Both the position numbers and the translations under genes were made by a program. Shown here piece after piece: positions 35,501 through 47,622 of a stretch of DNA of 64,000 bases; position 1 is the first letter of the stretch; each line of letters starts with the position of its first letter. Location of the stretch: contig OY987248.1 in NCBI GenBank assembly GCA_963920765.1, forward strand, positions 67,001 through 131,000. The letters run 5' to 3'. The stretch is from Ulota crispa. Its lineage: Eukaryota; Streptophyta; Bryopsida; Orthotrichales; Orthotrichaceae. The notes under the pieces are model-generated. The model made no database searches. It saw only the letters and a program-made list of their open reading frames with translations, and was not told where the DNA came from.

Positions 35501-37212
35501 ATTAAGGTTTTAATAGTTTGGCAAATAACTTGACTAAAAATAGAAGTCCTAAATGTCCCCCCTCACGTTAGCATTTTTGAAAATGATTTCTAGGTAAAAA
35601 ATGGTTTAAATCAATTATCAAAAAAATTATGGACATATTTTGGAATATGTCAGACCATTTGCATTCTACAAATGTAAAATACTTCATCACAAAAGAATCA
35701 CTTATTTTTTTCATACTTGATTATTCTTGAACAAGAACTTTTTCAAACACACAAACTTTCTTCTTGAATTGTTAGCAATTTGAGTCATTGCAAATTCTTT
35801 ATAAACTTGAATTAAAATCATATTATGCTAGCCAAAATATTGCTTTTCTTTTGCAATTATGAAGTGCCTTCATTTAGTATTGATTAGATATATTTAAGCT
35901 ATTAGGGTAAAGGAATGGATAGAAGTTGGAAAATATATAGAAATAAAGTCAAACAATAAAACAGATGGCATTTGTATCCAAAAAAGTCCAAAAAGATTAT
36001 ACAAAAATTACAATATAAGTAATGAGATATGTATGTTGAAAAACAAAATCAAATTCCAATTTATATTACTAGTGTTCTTATTGTTGTTTTTGCTTCAAAA
36101 TTAACTTATTGTTTCTAGTTCAAACACTTAAAGGTTAGCTCTATAGGCTTGTGCATAGCTCAATGGAACTTTTTATCACAATAGAGTTTGATAATAGACT
36201 TGACTTCAAACAAAATATAGTGAAGGCTTCTTTTAATTCAATAAGAAAAAGCACTCAATATCTTTTAATAATGACAATTACATAAGTACTATTTAAAAGA
36301 CAAACTTCTTTAAAGCCCAAAACATGTTTGTGCTTGTAATAATAAGAAAATTAAAGAACATTGAGTATGTGTATGTACATAGGGGTGTACCCACAAGTGA
36401 AGTATTTGATTGACACAATATAATGCAATTGCTAGAATATAAAGCAATCAATGAACTATATTCAAAACATTTAACACTAGCACAAAATACATCATATTGA
36501 AAAATAAGATTAAGGCAAGCATAATGAAACATTTCAGCATAATAAAACAAGAAGTTTAACCACAACAAGGGGTAATGATAACTCAAGGATTACTTATCAT
36601 GGTACAATCACAAAAAGTGTTCTTTTGCATCAAATGGAGGTATAAAACATAACTTTGTGGATATAACAATTGAGCTCCTTCACACAAAATAGAGACATAT
36701 AATTTCCATGGAACATGAAGATCCCACCAAAATTCCCTTGTATTCCAACATTCAAGTACTTTAAAGATTATAATATTCCCATGGAAAAGTTTAAGATATA
36801 ATCCATTAGCTATGTCATGTGCCACGTTGGATATTGCCCCCTTGGTGTAAAACTAGGCTTGCAACAGATGAAATTACAATAGATGAAATACATCAACTTA
36901 TGCTTAGAAAGCAATTATAATTATTGTCTATTATGTGACTAGCTTGATCATTGGGTGCTTCATCAAATTTGTGCAAGACTTTGAACTAGTTCATGTACAA
37001 AAATTATTCATGTAGGGATGGACAAAATAACAAAAGCTTGCAAAAATGAGGATTTTTTGCCTACAATCTATTTTCTAGCCATAATATACTTTGCCATTTT
37101 CTTAGACTCTTTTATGAGTTGAACAATTAAGAAGAGTCTAGCATAACATTCAGTAGCCTAAAGAGAGGTTGATTTTCCCTCTCTTTAGGTATCATCCATG
37201 AACTTTATCTTG
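32501..37212. other. Gene-poor AT-rich stretch
   Basis: About 4.7 kb with no recognisable coding sequence, RNA gene or element. Open frames stay under about 110 codons, several start at TTG, and none shows a domain. Confidence 0.5.
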
Positions 37213-37266
37213 AAAAAAAAAAAAAATTATTATTATTATTATTATTATTATTGTTATTATTATTTT
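37213..37266. repeat. Poly-A run and (TTA)n microsatellite
   Basis: A run of 14 A is followed by about a dozen TTA/ATT units, with one TTG interruption. Confidence 0.9.
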
Positions 37267-40200
37267 GTTTTTTTTATTTTTTTCATGATTTTAATACAAG
37301 TGTTAGTCTTCGAACTCTTGGCAATTGCTAGTAATGGAGATAGTCTATAGACAAATTTAGTGGTTGAATACTGGTGAAAGCTTCTTATTGCCATTTTTAA
37401 AATTTCATATCTTCTCATAGATAGAGATGATATACTATCTCTTTGTATAACTTGAACACAACTTTAATGCCATGCCAAAACATAGAAGAACTAGTAATGG
37501 TTCATCTTGTGTATCTATACTTGCTCTATGAATTTGTAGCATAAAGAAGGTAATATACTTGAGTAATGACATAGTTCATCTTGCATAATAATTGATGAGT
37601 GACAAATTTCAAACTAGGGCGAGAGTTTATAGTTTCTGCTCCTTGAGCAAGATACGTGACCTTATGGCCGCACTACAAAAGTTAAGTTACATTTTTTTTA
37701 TAAAAAAATCAGGCTAGTAGTAATTTTGCCTACTTTTGCTTTTTTACTAATTTGACGTATATTTGCACAAATCTCATTTTTTAAACCTCCAAGTGTATAA
37801 GCGTGGCTGCGGTTACAATTACGTGTGTTGCTTTAATCACCTGGGGTTTCTATACATGACCAGGTTGATTTTGAATTTTACCCGGCAAAAGTTCACTCAC
37901 ATAAGAGCTAATCTTTGCAACTTTTTGCTAATCTCAGCCTCTTTTGCTAATCTTCAACTTTGTCTCTTTTGTTCTCCTGCTCACACGCTGTGCATAGCCT
38001 TTGTATGCAGCTCTTTATAATATACAAAGATCCTAGGAGTATGAGGTTGTTTTCTTATACGCTGACAATAACGTGCCATATGCAGGTTTAGGCGACTATT
38101 GTGCTTTTCACATTATGGCTGCTTCTCAGTCCATTGCAACACAAGTTTAGTATTTTGCTAACACCTCGTGCAACCTCTCTCAACTAACATTGGTTTGATT
38201 GGTTGTTTGGGATGGGCACATGTGAGGCATATATCCTCTTGGAAAAAATTGCCAACTTCAAGCTTCTAACCTTTGCCCTCTATAATTCTAATGTTTGTAT
38301 TAGGGCTAAGAATCTTTCAAAATTTCAGAGCTTTGTGGATATGTTTGTTATATTTGTGAACATTGTTACTTGATCTTAGTTACACTTGATCCAAAATATT
38401 TGATGGGTCTTTGCTTTTTACTACTGAATAGCATGGAGGATGCTGATTCTATCTAATATATCTCAAGGTAAGGATTTATCCTTGATAATGCTGCTTTGAA
38501 ATGCCATCTTGCTACAACAACATAAACTTGCTTGAAAATACTCAAGCTATTTAAATCATGAATTACACTAATTACATTACATAAGCTAAGGAGTAATCTA
38601 GTAATTTGACTCATTTCATATTCTTGTTTGAGAACCTTGTGATGATGCTTTGTGAACAACTTAAAGAACTAAGTGGGTGCCTAAAATTTCAGAATATTTA
38701 AAAAAAAGATTTTATTTTTCCTAACATGTGTGAGCCACACATTGACGTATGTGCATTGAACTGAACCTCCCTTTTCATAAACTCTTTGACAAATTCTACC
38801 AAGTGTCCCCATAGCTAAAGATGATGTGGAATATTCCACACCATTCCTTTGGAGGGAGGCCACGTTACAAGAGTGCTATTAAATGTTATGAGGCAGATTT
38901 GGGATAACAACAATTGCAAATAATCAAAAAGTCAAAAAATAAAATAAAAATCTCTTAAAACAAACCCTTGTAAGCCTGAGACCATCTTTCCTGAAGCTCA
39001 AAAATGCTTATGTTTTCTAGAAGCATTGCCAAAGCAATATCATCGTTTTCCAAATGCTTTTCCAAGTATTATCACCCTCAAGAACACAAAAGGTAAGCCA
39101 AAAAAAATGACAAAACCACTCACACAAGCACCACTAAGTGTTCCTTCAAAAAATGTCAAAACTACATAGTATTTTTTATTTTTGTTTGTACATTACCATC
39201 TAGAGAGTGAGTTATTCATGTTTGTTCAAGCATTGTCATAACCCGTAAGCATGAATAATGCTACTAATGTCTTCGGCAACTATCTCAAAAAACGCCGTTC
39301 TCATAACAACACATTTGACACATTGGACAAACGTAATACACGACATTGACTTTCTTGCATTTGCTATTGGAGCATGCAACATGACAGATGGGAAGCAAAG
39401 ATGAGTCAAAAACCTCACCACCACAATGCTATTGGACGAGAGCTTCTTCTCTTTGTTGTTGCACAAACTTTTACAAAAGATGTGATAAACAAGAGGATGC
39501 TACAACATTGTTATTGCCTAAATAAACCTTCTGTTGAAAATCTTGTTGAATGGAACTTTGTATTGGCATACTGCAAGATGAGTTTGTGTGGTGTTCAATT
39601 TGTTAAAGGCGCTCTTGAAGTTGGCCTAGATATTCATAACCCCTGATCCTCTGTAGAAAACAAACAACAACAATAAGGAGACTTAATACTAGTATGATTT
39701 TAAATTACACTAGCGGTATTCACTATTGGAATTTTATTAAAACTTTCATGTATTGAGAACTTAAATTGTTGTGAAATCCACAACCATTTCAGTGTACCAA
39801 AATGTTTCTAATCATTTGGTTATAGCAATAGAAAAGTGAAACCATGAAAGTACAATGCTTTCCCAAAAATCACAAAATTCTGAAAAGCAATGAAGTGAAG
39901 CAAAGAGAAGCAAAAAAAATTGTGACTTCCTTAATATTACTCTGTGCACCCCTTCTAATATTACCATAACTTCAACATCTATCTTGTTATCTATAATTAT
40001 AATTACATCACAGAGACTAAAGATGTAATATTTAAAAAGTCATTGTGATTTTATCAATATGATATGAACTATCTGAAGTCTTGAAGTCCAACACTAACAA
40101 TCTCAAAAGTTTGGTTTGCAAAACATTAGGAGGTACTTGCAAGACATTAGAAATTGGTTATAAAATATTGAGAGACATGCCCAAATCAAAGGACATGCTA

Positions 40201-40540
40201 AAACTTTGTGAAAAACTTAGGCAAAATATTGAGAAATTTAAAATGCTTAAGAGCGTAAAAAGAAAATACATACATAAATTAATCTGTATTTAGTTAAATG
40301 TGAAATATTAGTACTAGAGTGAAAATTTTGTAAGAGAGGAAATTTTTTTAAACAAACTAAGCAGCAAAAGCAAAGTTGAATATAAAAGGGAGTCTTGATT
40401 ATGATCATCTTGGGAGGACTCTCCAAGAAGGAAACTCTAGTATGGAGGAGAGAGATGAGCAAATACAAAGGAGAAATGACATAGTTGAAGTTTGGGTGAA
40501 GTAATTACACTGAGTAGGTAGAAGAAAGCACTTCGCAGAT
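37267..40540. other. Gene-poor stretch, downstream of SAP gene
   Basis: No supported gene. The plus-strand open frame at 39374-39646 (90 codons) has no recognised domain. The part next to 40540 may hold the 3' end of the SAP-domain gene, which I could not fix. Confidence 0.45.
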
Positions 40541-40546
40541 ACGGAC

Positions 40547-42696
40547 CTTTGCAACAGCCAGAAATATTTCTTTGCCTCACAAGCTTCTTTAGCTCGCTTA
40601 TGCTTCTCGATTAGTGCCTTTTCTCTAGCCTCGTTGTCAATCCATGGCTGCTCTAGTGGTGGTCACAAAATACACATCATGGCAACCCTTGTAAGTATAT
40701 GACTTGCCAAAAAGTAATGTTAGTTTTCAAAAGCAAAAATGTTTGTATTGGCAGAAAAATAAAGAAAAGTTGGAATTCACACCTGTCTCCAAGTGTTAAA
40801 TTTATACAATTTGCGACCTTTGATTTGAAGTTGTTTCATGAAGCAAAGAGGCTTCATACCCGTGCTCCACAAGACCTCAATCTAGCACATTACAAAATAC
40901 CATAAAGATTTACCCCAATAACAGTTCTAATACACAAATAATTGTGGGCAACACCAAAGTACTCAGGATGTCAAAACATTGCAATCCAATGAAGGGACAC
41001 AAGGAAACTTTGAACTTTTACTCACAGTAAATGTGTGTTGCCCAATTTCGGCGCCATAGCTCTCGTGCACGACCTTACCAGCAACCCAACGCTCTCCCTA
41101 GCGTGGACAATTGGCACTTTATTTAATGATATCATACCCACCCCAATATCAAGGTCAAATTATAATGCCAGTTTGAGGTTGAGCTTCTGAAACAAGTACT
41201 TAATAAAAAGAGTATCCACCACATGCAATTTCATCGTAAAAGTGGAATGCCTCAACAACAAAAGAACTCCAAGCTATATCAAACAATTTGCCAAATGTCA
41301 ACCTCTTCAAGCAAAACAAGTCAAAAATCCAACCAAAAAGGAAAAACAACTCACGAATCATAAACATTTTGCAAGAATAGAACAATGTCTCCGCGACATG
41401 CGCCTTCGCGACATGCGTCATCTGCAAGGAAACATCACCACTTAGAGTAAAAATCAGCACCCATGCCAAAAAATAGAATTGCATGTCTTCTTTTAGTCTA
41501 CACAACATTTGCATGGGCAGAACTGAAATGGAAAGATGGGCTATACCCTTCAGAAATATATGAGCTGTTTTTGCTAGAGTTTTGTTACCTTTTTTGCAAT
41601 TGATGGTAAAAGACGATATTGGGTGAATGTCTTGTGCTTGCCCCTCTTTCATTCTAAAATACGCAAACCACAAATGAAAGGGTTCTCACTTAGCTACAAT
41701 GGTGCAATATAAATTGAGAAAGTTTGGTTGACACAAAAAGCAACAAGAAACCTTACTTCAAGTGCTTTTCAATACGATCCACAAGAACAAGCTTCACACC
41801 GCCTATGCGAAGCCCATGGTGGCGCAAGTATGCCTGCATATGACATTTTTTGAGCTCTGTCCAATCACCGCCTTCTGCGAAGACAGTTGACAGTTGTTAT
41901 GTGAGTCTTTGTTACAAGCAAATATTCAACAAAGACTTTCGTATAGAAATTAGAAAACACAAAACCAAACGTACACACTTTGAATTTTTTGCATCAATTC
42001 AGCCAATAATGCTGGATCCTTTCGACTGAGAGCATTGCTTGTAACTCCTTGCTCTGCTGCGCTTTCAAGATCCATCACGTTGTCATCTTCGTCTCCCTGG
42101 CCGCTGAGCAAACACCGATACTCCATGCAATGAGAAAGCAATGCACTTGCACCAGACACTACCTTCAGTGGTTCTCTCAAACGGATTTCATGGTTTTGCA
42201 ATCATCAGTTGGATGTGAAAACCTGAAAAAGCACACGAGTCTTCATCTAAAGCTTGCTGGTTGAAGTTCTGAGTGAAGTGTAGCATAATTTGAAGAGGAC
42301 AAGAACACACCTGCTGCTTGCACCGGCGGCATCGTCACCTCGCGAGAGAGACCTCTCCATGTCTGCCACAAACTCCTGCGGCAATGCGTTCAAGACAATT
42401 CCTGAAGAACGTGAATTCCCGTTGCACTCGTCGTTCAACTCAAGCGATCCGAGTTCAAGCAACACGGCGTCCACCACATTGGTGCCCATCAACTCCCTCG
42501 TCACTACTTCTTCCTCGGCCTGCTTTCCTTCACGCTTACTACTCGTCACACTCTGGCCTCTCTTCGATGCCCTCCTCTCCGCCGCTTCTTTCGTTTCATC
42601 CTCAGCATTGACTACCTTCGCAGGATCCTTGACCTGCTCCTCGACAAGCATGGGTAACCTTCGCACGCTCCTCGACGAAACCGCCGTTTCACCCAT
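40547..42696 (-). CDS. SAP-domain nuclear protein, CCCH zinc finger protein 62-like family
   Basis: The coding exons, read from the minus strand, are 42311-42696 (ATG 42694-42696), 41979-42175, 41757-41874, 41589-41653, 41355-41421, 41138-41186, 41026-41097, 40783-40881 and about 40547-40647. All have AG/GT borders and the splice phases fit throughout. Exon 1 is a basic/acidic N-terminus. Exon 3 is a SAP domain (DWTELKKCHMQAYLRHHGL, then GGVKLVLVDRIEKHL), a putative DNA/RNA-binding helix pair. Exon 4 gives ISSFTINC, exon 5 CRGDIVLFLQNVYD, exon 7 WVAGKVVHESYGAEIGQHTF, exon 8 EVLWSTG and IKGRKLYKFNTWRQ, exon 9 PWIDNEAR and IEKHKRA. The order and motifs match, from memory, plant proteins annotated as zinc finger CCCH domain-containing protein 62-like. 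Exon 6 is the least certain, the 3' end is open, and I found no CCCH finger. No stops break the model, so this is probably a live gene. Confidence 0.75.
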
Positions 42697-43735
42697 CGGT
42701 TGCTCGCCCTGAAAAACGCTCACAGATTATACCAGATTCCGACCTACGTTCTTCAAAAGTTCAAAACACACACATGAGGAGGTTGTTCCACGTTATTCCC
42801 TTTTCCTTACGAGGGATTTGCAACAATTCATTGTAAGGGAGGTCGACGACCGTGTCTTCGCTGATCGAAACCACAGGAAATCGATTTCAACAGCTTCACA
42901 AAACTACACGAGGATCACAATCAAAACAGGGGAATATTAATGCTCCATCAAAATCAGAAATGCAGCCGTTCTTTCTTTCCCGGGCTGAACATCGCCAGAC
43001 TTTGCAAAATAGCTGCAAGATTTACAGGAAAGTAAAGGAAGAAAACGCGAACATATAGCCAGATTTCAACCAAAAAAAATTGCTGTGAACTTCCAAGAAG
43101 TGCATTGTAGGTGTCAAAAGAATCCAAAAATAATAATTGCAACATTTGCGCCTCAACCAAATGCTAAATTCAAAGACTTAAGCACGCAGCCACATTCCCA
43201 GCACAAGCACTAATTGCAGCTCCAAGGAAAGCCTACCAATCAGGTAAGCCAAATTTAAACATCTTCGGTGGCACGATCCTCCCTATCAAAGCAAGAGACC
43301 AATAAGGGAACTCTTAACAAAGTCCAGAGTGTGAATTACTACGATTGGGTGTTGCAGATCACGAACCTTGATCGATCTCCCGCACTGGAACTTTGTACTG
43401 AAGAGAGCGATCTGCACGCTCTTCTGCGAAATGATGAATTGGAGGAGTGTTTCACTTGCGAGTGACAAAGCCTGTGCAAGTGCGAATTATTGTGGAGAAT
43501 GCTCAGATGGGAATGCAGGACGCAAAGCCAATGCTTTCATGGCTAGCGATGGCGGCGTTACCGCTCCCAGCCCGTTTTCAAAGGAATTCGAATTTTTGCC
43601 ACGACGCTGGAACGCCAATGGACGTTTACTATTTATCAACATTGGATGGGATCTATCACTGACAGCCGTTGGAAATGAGAAGAAAATCAATTGCAATTTT
43701 TGAAATTGCCGACAAAAAATCAATTAAATTTTACT
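42697..43735 (-). promoter_or_regulatory. Leader and promoter region of the SAP-domain gene
   Basis: GC and CpG content are clearly higher than in the flanks. A splice acceptor-like TTTTTCAG sits at about 42709-42716, just upstream of the start codon, and a GTAAGG donor-like site lies near 42805, so a short leader intron is plausible. An open stretch on the minus strand (ISEDTVVDLPYNELLQIPR, about 42800-42870) looks coding but does not join exon 1 in phase. It may be leader or an alternative first exon. Confidence 0.4.
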
Positions 43736-43977
43736 AAAAATTCTAAATATAAAATATTACAATGTAAATATATAGATAAATATCCAACACAATTTGGCAA
43801 AAAAAATTGATTGCGTACTCAAAATGTCACGTTTTAGTTGGTGAAGTCCAAAAGTTTCTCAAATATTGTTCCTTTTCAAGGGTTTTACTCAAGATTTAAA
43901 TTTCAATCAAGACACTTGGTATTGTACGTTGGTAAGAGAAAATGCAATAACTTAAAACTAGGAGCCGGCTGGGATCA

Positions 43978-44247
43978 GATGACATGCCGTATGGCAAGAC
44001 TTGAGAGGCAAATACCCCATGGTTTTTACAAATCAGGGTAAGAATAATAATTTGCTCCATACTTTGGTATTATCAATGGTATCCTCCTCTAATTTAGACC
44101 AAATCAAAGTTTGGGTCTCTAAATTTGAATTTGAGTTCAAACTTCCCAAATTCACTCTCTAGAAAATAAATCTCTAAAGATTCACATTTTCTAGTAAGTG
44201 AAACAAATGGAATTTTCTACCCTGGTCTTACATAACGGCATGCCATC
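43978..44247. repeat. Weak inverted repeat, possible MITE remnant
   Basis: AGATGACATGCCGTATGGCA at about 43978 and TTACATAACGGCATGCCATC at about 44228 are near-complementary over about 23 bp. The interior is AT-rich. No target duplication was found. Confidence 0.35.
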
Positions 44248-44815
44248 TAACCTCAACCATGAAACCTCGAGACTTGAATTGTAATGTAGACACACCCTTC
44301 TTTGACCCTCTCCATTTCCGCACCCTACTTTTAAGGGCAACTCCATCCATTGTTAAACTCACGATGGAGCAATGAATGCCTCTTGCATAAGCAAATTCTG
44401 CCACATGTCAAATGCTAGGTTACTTTGAGATGGTTGAGATTGGGACCTTCAAGTGCCATTAAGGTAGCTGCACCCATAAGCATGAGTTTAAGGGTTTTGA
44501 ACATGATGACTATTGATAAACATATAGCAAATTACAAGATCCTTTTAGCAACATAAAAATAATGAGTTTGCACTTTTGAATGTGTTATTTAGATATTGTG
44601 AGAATAAATTGTGAATTCTTTAAAGAGCAAACTACCATTATGTCCATAATCAACACTAAAGTTTCATGTTCACATATTATACATCCATATAATTACATCT
44701 ATTTACTTCCACAGATTTTCAAAGATTGTAGAGGTGACCGTTATGGAGACACTCACAAGAATGGGCGCAGCTACCTTATAGCAACACACCCAAGCAATTT
44801 CAAGATTAGTCTAGA

Positions 44816-45095
44816 TGTAATGAGCTAGCGCTTGAGAATCTGATCTTGGTGGTGACCTTTGATTACTACTTGATCATCTACCTCTTCTAATCTTATCCTT
44901 CCATGCATAGAAGCGGAAGTACTAGAGGAAGTACCAGAGTAGCTCCAATGCATCCTAAAATCAGCCACAATACTGCAATTATACTAACTTTAGCCTTGAC
45001 GTAGCAAACTAAAACCAAAACACACATGCTTAGCTCTTCATCAAATTTATATTTGTAATTTAGTATCATGTGTTTTCAAAGCTTACTTCTTTACA
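44816..45095 (+). repeat. 5' LTR of the outer fossil chromovirus
   Basis: It begins TGTAATGAGC and ends CTTTACA. It matches 56045-56329 along its length (for example TGACCTTTGATTACTACTTG and GCTTAGCTCTTCATCAAATT in both). By eye the two LTRs are about 80-85% alike, which points to an old insertion. Confidence 0.8.
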
Positions 45096-47214
45096 TTTGA
45101 ACCTAATCATCTTCACTCACAAATTGTTGAACATTGACGTTATGCATAAGCAACAGCAATTTGCGGTGAATTTGGCTCAAAGAGCCAATCACCTATTGGC
45201 TGGCAGTAATTTTGAGGGATTTGTAGAGGTGGAGTTACAAGGACACTTGCAATGGCAAGGCCTATTGGATGAAGAAACAATGACTGTATTACAAGCAATA
45301 GCTACTGAGATAGTGAATAGATGAAAAGATGAGTGCTTGAGTATTGTCCAAGAATTGGAAGACTCCATCCATAACCCAAGTGCCCAAGGCAATTGGCCCA
45401 ATATGCAGCAACTCCAACAAAAGTTGGAGTTAGAACAATTAAAACGCAAACTGGTGGCGTTGAAGCAGCAACAAGCTATAGCAGCACCTGTACCCACACC
45501 ACTAGCACATCAAAATGCTAGGTAGCTCAAGTTTCTTGATTTTGAGAGATTTGAAGGAAAATGTGCATTTTATCCTCTCTTCCACTAGCAGATGACAAAC
45601 AAGATGGAGTATGGCATTGATCAATATATCATAGAAAGATTGATGGTTGGATACATATTTTCCCGCCTTACAAAAAATGCTGCAATAGTGACACAACCTT
45701 GGTTGGATATGGAGGTAACTGCCAATGCAGAGAGATTTTGGAGGTTCCTAAATGATCAATTTGAAGACTCTCACCAACGTGAGAGTGCTCTAGATAAATT
45801 ATAAAGAATGAAGCAAGGAAAGCGTTTAGTGAGGAACTTCTATGCAGACCTCAACAAGCAAGTATTGTTGGCAATAGCAAAATTGGGCAGCTCCATGAAA
45901 AAGGCAATACTTACCCAAGGTTGGCATGTCAAGTTACAAAAATCTATTGTTTTCATTTCTCAAGATTTGTCATTTGAGAAATTTGTGAATGAAAATGTCT
46001 GCATTTTCAAAGCACGTTTTGGCCTTGGCTTGCAAACAACGGGGAGATGCCATAGTAGCTCATCGATCGCTCCAACAACTGTCATTGGTGGGAATTTGAT
46101 GGATTAGAAGCCAACACGGGTAGGCTTAGCAACAAGTCATAGAGAATAGACCAAACGCGCAAAGTAGGTGAATTGGGAAGATTGAAAAATAAAAGAAAGA
46201 AAGACGTTGCCTTAGGTGCAATGCAACAAATCATTATATGAATGCATGTTTCTACCGACTAGCATGGCCAATTTCCAACGAATGGCATTCTAATGAGCAC
46301 ATTCTTGTCAAACAAGCACAAGCCAAACTAGCAACAATGCAAGCAAAACTCACACCAAAGATTGATAGTCAGTCAGAATTTGGATCGAAAAATTGATTAG
46401 CTTCTGCTCATAGTCGCAATTAGAAGTATTATCATGTCTTAACTAAAGAAGTAGAATGGGAAGGATTTAAAAGGGAATTTATGATTCCACCATTTGTCTT
46501 GGTACATACAATAATTAACCAAACAAACATTGTTGATGCACTTTTTGATAGTGGATGTTTATGCTATTTTCTTGTGAATTTTTGTTTTGCTAGAAAAGCT
46601 AAACTTGAGTGCCTTCATATTCCACCTCAATTCATGCAAGAGATTGATAGGAAAGTATTTTAGGGCAACAAGTTACAAAATTTTGGTACAATATTAGCTG
46701 GCATAAGGAATATGAGTTTGCATAGTATTTTGGAACACCATGGGCTATGATTTAATTCTTGAGAAAGGGTAGATGAATAGGAACGACGTCCAATATGCTC
46801 CAGCAAAGAAGTCGTTATACATTCACAGCTCCAAAATTAGAGTGAGGAGCCAAGAAGGCCGCTTGCTTGCTGGTAGCTGCTCAGCTTGGAACAACACCAA
46901 GAAATTGGGTCTTTGGTTACAAGAAATAAACGCCTAAACCTTTTTTGGATATTTACAAAAGAGCCAAGTTGGATCAGTGAAGGTTTTTACAGTCTTTATG
47001 GCCAATAATGAAAAGGTACTTGCTCTAAAAAAGCTACTCAATTCTAACAAGCGACTCCTAGAGCAGTATTGGCATTGTCTAGCATAATTTGACCTTTCCA
47101 AAACTAGTGAGCTTCCATCGCTGCAAGGACTAGGAATTCATCATAAAATCAGCATGGAGATGAAAGACAAAAAAGAAGTCGACCTTTTTGGAGCCTTCTT
47201 TACAATATGTCAAG

Positions 47215-47622
47215 TGTCATGGACATGAGTGGACTAGTCATGACCAAAACCTAAAGCATATTAGATTGAAAGCTTCTCAAAAAGCTTACTACCTGGTAGA
47301 AGAACCTTAACCACCTTCCAAGCTCAAGACAACTTCTCAAGAAGCTTCCAAGCTTGAAGAAGCCTCTTAAAAAGCTTTCCAAGCTTGACGGCCAAACTTC
47401 TATTTTTGAGTATAAATAGAGTTGGAATCAAAAAGTTCCTCAATCTTGACAACATCTTGCTACCTTAAATTATGGCTTTCAAGCCTTGGTTTTCTATTGT
47501 CTTGTCTTGTATTGCTACTCCGTAGAATACATTTTTGGATTTCTATTCTAATACATCTCTGCACCATGGTCTTGTATCTTTGTTTTGTCTTTATTGTTCA
47601 TGTTCTAAATCCATCTCCAATA
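47215..47622 (+). repeat. 5' LTR of the inner fossil chromovirus
   Basis: Shares with 52572-53002 the blocks GGTAGAAGAACCT, TTGACGGCCAA, GAGTATAAATAGAGT (a TATA-type promoter core at about 47409-47423) and TGGCTTTCAAGCCTT. The 3' copy contains an extra internal stretch of a few dozen bases. Confidence 0.75.

Noticed and set aside
39374-39646. Plus-strand frame of 90 codons
   Set aside because: It starts at an ATG but matches no family, and no flanking exons with fitting splice sites were seen.
43368-43703. Plus-strand frame of 111 codons with overlapping frames on both strands
   Set aside because: It falls in the GC-richer upstream region of the SAP gene, where long chance frames are expected; no domain.
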